Source: Oscillospiraceae bacterium (GTDB lineage Bacteria > Bacillota > Clostridia > Oscillospirales > Ruminococcaceae). From it: 16,613 nucleotides of DNA. Positions 14,104 to 16,613 of the stretch are shown here, in pieces. A program made the position numbers and the translations under genes. The stretch lies in contig JAFPYQ010000416.1 in assembly GCA_017394475.1 (NCBI GenBank), forward strand, positions 1-16,613. Direction: 5' to 3'. Within the stretch, counting starts at the first letter, position 1. Each line of letters starts with the position of its first letter. The notes beneath the pieces were generated by a model. It did not search any database. It saw only the letters and a program-made list of their open reading frames with translations, and had not been told where the DNA came from.

Positions 14104-15210
14104 TTATAATGATATCAGAGCATTGATGCTCTCGCTGATGACAGCTTTCCGCTTTTCGAGCTCCTTTACTCTTTGCTCGATGACAAGATACGGCCTGTCG
14201 GTGGTCTTGATCCAGTTAAGCTCATGTTCTACCTCGAAGAGCGCCTGTGCAGTGCTCTCCATTTCAAGGAAAACGTTCTTGTCCACGTTCAGCCGCCTTA
14301 CGGTGTGCTTGAGCAGCTTTTTCTCCACATCATCGTAATCATTTCCGGTATATGCAACGGTGAGCATGTTCCATATCAGCATTTTTGGAGTGATGACAGC
14401 CTTTTCTGCGATGGAGGAGGCGCTCAGTGCATCATCCACACCGGTCTTGGCTACTTCAAAGTAATCTTCCTCGTCAATGGCCGTGTTCAGTATGGTCTTG
14501 CATTCGGATATTATGAATTCAAGATCATTCTCATGCCCGGGATCCAGACTTTCATAGATCTGATCGAACATCTCGGATTCGTTGTCATCGACTGTCCCGT
14601 CAACGGCTATCAGGAAATAGAGTATTTTGAGGACGCTCTTGGTCGATATGGTGTTGCTTATGGGGGCGGAGCTTGCAGCTGGAGCATTCGGGCGAGGCAT
14701 GGAACGCGCTTCTTCGTTATGAGGGAAAGAAAAGTTCTTCTTTGCCGAATCATAGAGATCCTGAGCGGTGTTCCCGAATGCCTGACCCACATTCTTGGCA
14801 AATCTCCCGGCGCCTGCAAGGAAATCCGGGGAACCTTCATTGCCTGCATTGGGTGTGCTGCCCGGGTTATAGGCATTGTGGGCAGTGCCGTATGTATCAT
14901 CGTTATCAACGGTCACCACTTTGATATTAGGCTCGCCCGCGTTATAGTTATTGTAGTTGTTATTATAGTTGTTGTTGTTATTATAGTTATTGTTGTTGTA
15001 ATTATTGTTATTGTAGTTATTGTACTGTGGTTCATTCTGGGGAGTCTCTGCCTCTGTTTTTACTTTGTCTATGGCATCTCCTACCTTACCGGCGAGGTTC
15101 CCTATCCCCATTGCTGCGAGCTCAGCGCCGCCTGCAGCTGCGTATGCTGCCTTTTCGGCAGCTTTTCCGACTCCTTTGGCGAATTTATCAACGTTGAATT
15201 TAAATGCCAT
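14104..15210 (-). CDS. TerB-like protein with Asn/Tyr-rich linker, second gene of the cassette
   Basis: 368 residues. Residues 1-55 are an amphipathic Ala/Gly/Lys helix region (KGVGKAAEKAAYAAAGGAEL, then GIGNLAGKVGDAI). Residues 63-90 consist only of Asn and Tyr. A second short amphipathic segment (FLAGAGRFAKNVGQAF, 130-145) precedes a linker. Residues about 191-345 match the TerB/DjlA-type helical domain, with the acidic motif LIAVDGTVDDNESEMF (200-215), whose D and E residues in family members form a metal-binding site. TerB is known from tellurite-resistance and phage-infection stress systems, where it interacts with membranes and other Ter proteins; its exact role here is unknown. The last residues (EQRVKELEKRKAVI) look like a coiled coil. 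The gene has AGGAGG six bases upstream that overlaps the stop of the previous gene. Confidence 0.8.
   Translation of the reverse strand: MAFKFNVDKFAKGVGKAAEKAAYAAAGGAELAAMGIGNLAGKVGDAIDKVKTEAETPQNEPQYNNYNNNNYNNNNYNNNNNYNNNYNNYNAGEPNIKVVTVDNDDTYGTAHNAYNPGSTPNAGNEGSPDFLAGAGRFAKNVGQAFGNTAQDLYDSAKKNFSFPHNEEARSMPRPNAPAASSAPISNTISTKSVLKILYFLIAVDGTVDDNESEMFDQIYESLDPGHENDLEFIISECKTILNTAIDEEDYFEVAKTGVDDALSASSIAEKAVITPKMLIWNMLTVAYTGNDYDDVEKKLLKHTVRRLNVDKNVFLEMESTAQALFEVEHELNWIKTTDRPYLVIEQRVKELEKRKAVISESINALISL
14941..15024 (-). repeat. Imperfect AAY/TAY codon repeat encoding an Asn/Tyr tract
   Basis: 28 consecutive codons of the TerB-like gene are only AAC/AAT and TAC/TAT, which on the plus strand appears as repeated GTTATTGTTGTT-like units. 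Codon choice alternates, so the DNA repeat is imperfect while the protein tract is pure Asn and Tyr. The tract could vary in length between strains by slippage. Confidence 0.85.
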
Positions 15211-15219
15211 GATAACCTC

Positions 15220-16613
15220 CTATAGGATGAGATCCATATCCGATCCCATCAGTTCGTCAAATTCCTGTTGGTTTGTGAATTGTGGTTCCCTGCCGAGTAC
15301 GCGCTGGATAACAACATTCCCTCCGATGACCCTATCTGCATCGACGGTACTGAGTCCGTCCCGCATCATGTCAAGGCCTGTGAGGAACTGAGTGATGTCC
15401 TCGGCAATATATTCTGTAAGGCGCGCATTCAGCGCTGCCTTGTATTCTTCTATGATCTGTACAGCTTGTGCGGTCACTGCATGGGTCAGCAGCATTTTTT
15501 CATGGATGAGTTCTGCTTCTTCAGACTCTGCGGAGATCTCTCTGATGACAGACAGCCCGGCTTTTCCTGCACCAACGAAATTGAACCTTGATGCAAATCT
15601 GCATGAGAATATCACCCAGTTGCCGCCGGATTCCACTGCCGCGTGAATGGCTGCATCTGCGGTGTCAGCCACTGTGAATGTCAGACTTGATACTGTTATC
15701 ATTCTTTCGATAGTGCGGTTGCCGAATGGTATAATATTTTTCCAGTCAATACCCATTAAACCGTTATGTTCTTTTATTTCTCCCGCAAGCCTTGAAATAA
15801 AAAAGAATGACCTTACAAATACCTCGTTGATTATTACGGGAACACTTTGCTTTGTTAGAACACTGTATATCGGTATTTCGGAACGAAGATTGACTTTACC
15901 ATCCACATAGAGAGAATTGAGTGCAGCAGGTAATCCGCTGTCTTTGAGGATAGGCAGGGAAGCGAGTTCATACATCAGTGACAGAAAAACTCCGGGAATC
16001 CCCATTCCTGCTCCCGCAGTCTGCTTAGAACCTCCCATCTCGCTTACAAGATGACCGAACCAATTATCTGCACATTTTATCACTTCAATTATCATTGGAG
16101 ATGAGGCGATGATGTGAATGAGGGTTTTGAGCGTTCCGGGTATCTCTGTGTCTGCATCATCTTCGTATTTCTTTTCTGCCAGAAGTGCAAGCCAATTAAG
16201 CACACCGGTGATCAGTGCAGCGATAACTATTGCTATAATATCATCTTTTGTTGTTTCAACGAAGATGAAATGCCATTCTCCATCCTTATTTACAAATGTA
16301 CCTATTCTCAGGAATTGCACCATTAAGGCGGATACAAGACCTAATGGCGTAGGATGATGGGCAAGATCGGCAAGATGATGATTTTTGGCAGACACCCCTA
16401 TATCGGCACCGCTCCACACATTATCCTGGGCTACTGTGAACTCTTTTTCAAGACTGGCGATGGTGTCTTTAAGGTGCTGTCCTTTTATGCCCCGTGATTC
16501 TGCATAGTTCTCGATGAAATTGTTTACCTGTTTATGAGATATCCCGATATCATTTTTGGAAATTTTTATTTCCCCGACATATATCGAGTCCACGATACCT
16601 GCAAAGATGCCGC
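15220..16613 (-). CDS. Conserved SAKNHH-motif membrane-associated protein, first visible gene of the cassette (5' partial)
   Basis: The frame is open to the window edge (reading GIFAGIVDS into the GTG at 16591-16593), so that GTG is not a trustworthy start; the gene probably begins outside. Numbering from the GTG, the visible 457 residues contain SAKNHHLADLAHHP (68-81), a hydrophobic helix (DIIAIVIAALITGVLNWLALL, about 118-138), CADNWFGHLVSEMGGS (174-189), GMGIPGVFLSL (196-206), an aromatic helix with VRSFFFISRL, and DTADAAIHAAVESGGNWVIF. I recognise this from memory as a conserved uncharacterised family of gut Firmicutes in which the SAKNHH, NWFGHL and GGNW motifs recur; no function is established. 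The invariant His and Asp residues make a catalytic or metal site possible. It ends 9 bases before the TerB-like gene, whose SD overlaps its stop codon. Confidence 0.7.
   Translation of the reverse strand, partial: GIFAGIVDSIYVGEIKISKNDIGISHKQVNNFIENYAESRGIKGQHLKDTIASLEKEFTVAQDNVWSGADIGVSAKNHHLADLAHHPTPLGLVSALMVQFLRIGTFVNKDGEWHFIFVETTKDDIIAIVIAALITGVLNWLALLAEKKYEDDADTEIPGTLKTLIHIIASSPMIIEVIKCADNWFGHLVSEMGGSKQTAGAGMGIPGVFLSLMYELASLPILKDSGLPAALNSLYVDGKVNLRSEIPIYSVLTKQSVPVIINEVFVRSFFFISRLAGEIKEHNGLMGIDWKNIIPFGNRTIERMITVSSLTFTVADTADAAIHAAVESGGNWVIFSCRFASRFNFVGAGKAGLSVIREISAESEEAELIHEKMLLTHAVTAQAVQIIEEYKAALNARLTEYIAEDITQFLTGLDMMRDGLSTVDADRVIGGNVVIQRVLGREPQFTNQQEFDELMGSDMDLIL

Noticed and set aside
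14941..15024. CRISPR-like or regulatory repeat array
   Set aside because: The units are trinucleotide/codon repeats within a coding frame, with no constant spacer and repeat lengths.
14173..15225. Plus-strand open frame of 350 residues with a valine/isoleucine-rich stretch
   Set aside because: Complement of the TerB-like gene; the Val/Ile run is just the reverse reading of the Asn/Tyr tract.

Overview
The window looks like a chromosomal segment of an anaerobic Clostridia-type Firmicute, most likely a Ruminococcus-like gut or rumen organism. This rests on purine-rich AGGAGG-type ribosome binding sites before most genes, sigma-A-type promoters, a strict-anaerobe 2-hydroxyacyl-CoA dehydratase activase, a secreted bacterial Ig-like (BIG2) repeat protein, and protein families common in gut Clostridia. 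The genus is an inference from family content; no rRNA or tRNA gene is present to test it.

Layout. 1-3763 (+): the 3' end of a CmpB-like membrane protein, shikimate kinase, and a large tandem-ATPase acyl-CoA dehydratase activase, closed by a strong terminator. 3861-6272 (-): a secreted protein of nine Ig-like domains with its own terminator and a perfect-consensus promoter. 6273-6621: an intergenic region that also carries a second consensus promoter pointing the other way, followed by mutually exclusive RNA hairpins. 6622-7245 (-): a small secreted DUF5666-like protein divergent from an OmpR-type response regulator and histidine kinase (7461-9442, +). An 11-bp-phased direct repeat lies between them and is a candidate operator. 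9473-10259 (+): a truncated SUKH (SMI1/KNR4) fragment run into a DUF3592-like membrane protein whose 5' end seems frameshifted. 10477-11661 (+): NAD-dependent malic enzyme between its own promoter and terminator. 11786-12060: no convincing gene, possibly a remnant. 12113-12823 (-): an XRE-type regulator with a GyrI-like effector domain and a perfect inverted repeat over its -35 region.

13087-16613 (-): a tightly coupled three-gene cassette running off the right edge. It encodes (in transcription order) a membrane-associated protein with a SAKNHH motif, a TerB-like protein with an Asn/Tyr-only low-complexity linker, and a protein with a nearly 100-residue glycine-zipper hydrophobic core. No function is established for it from the sequence. 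It is the best candidate here for an undescribed system: overlapping RBS/stop signals, shared terminator, and a combination of TerB-type stress sensor and membrane-inserting partners. The aroK, malic enzyme and two-component genes are ordinary housekeeping or regulatory genes.
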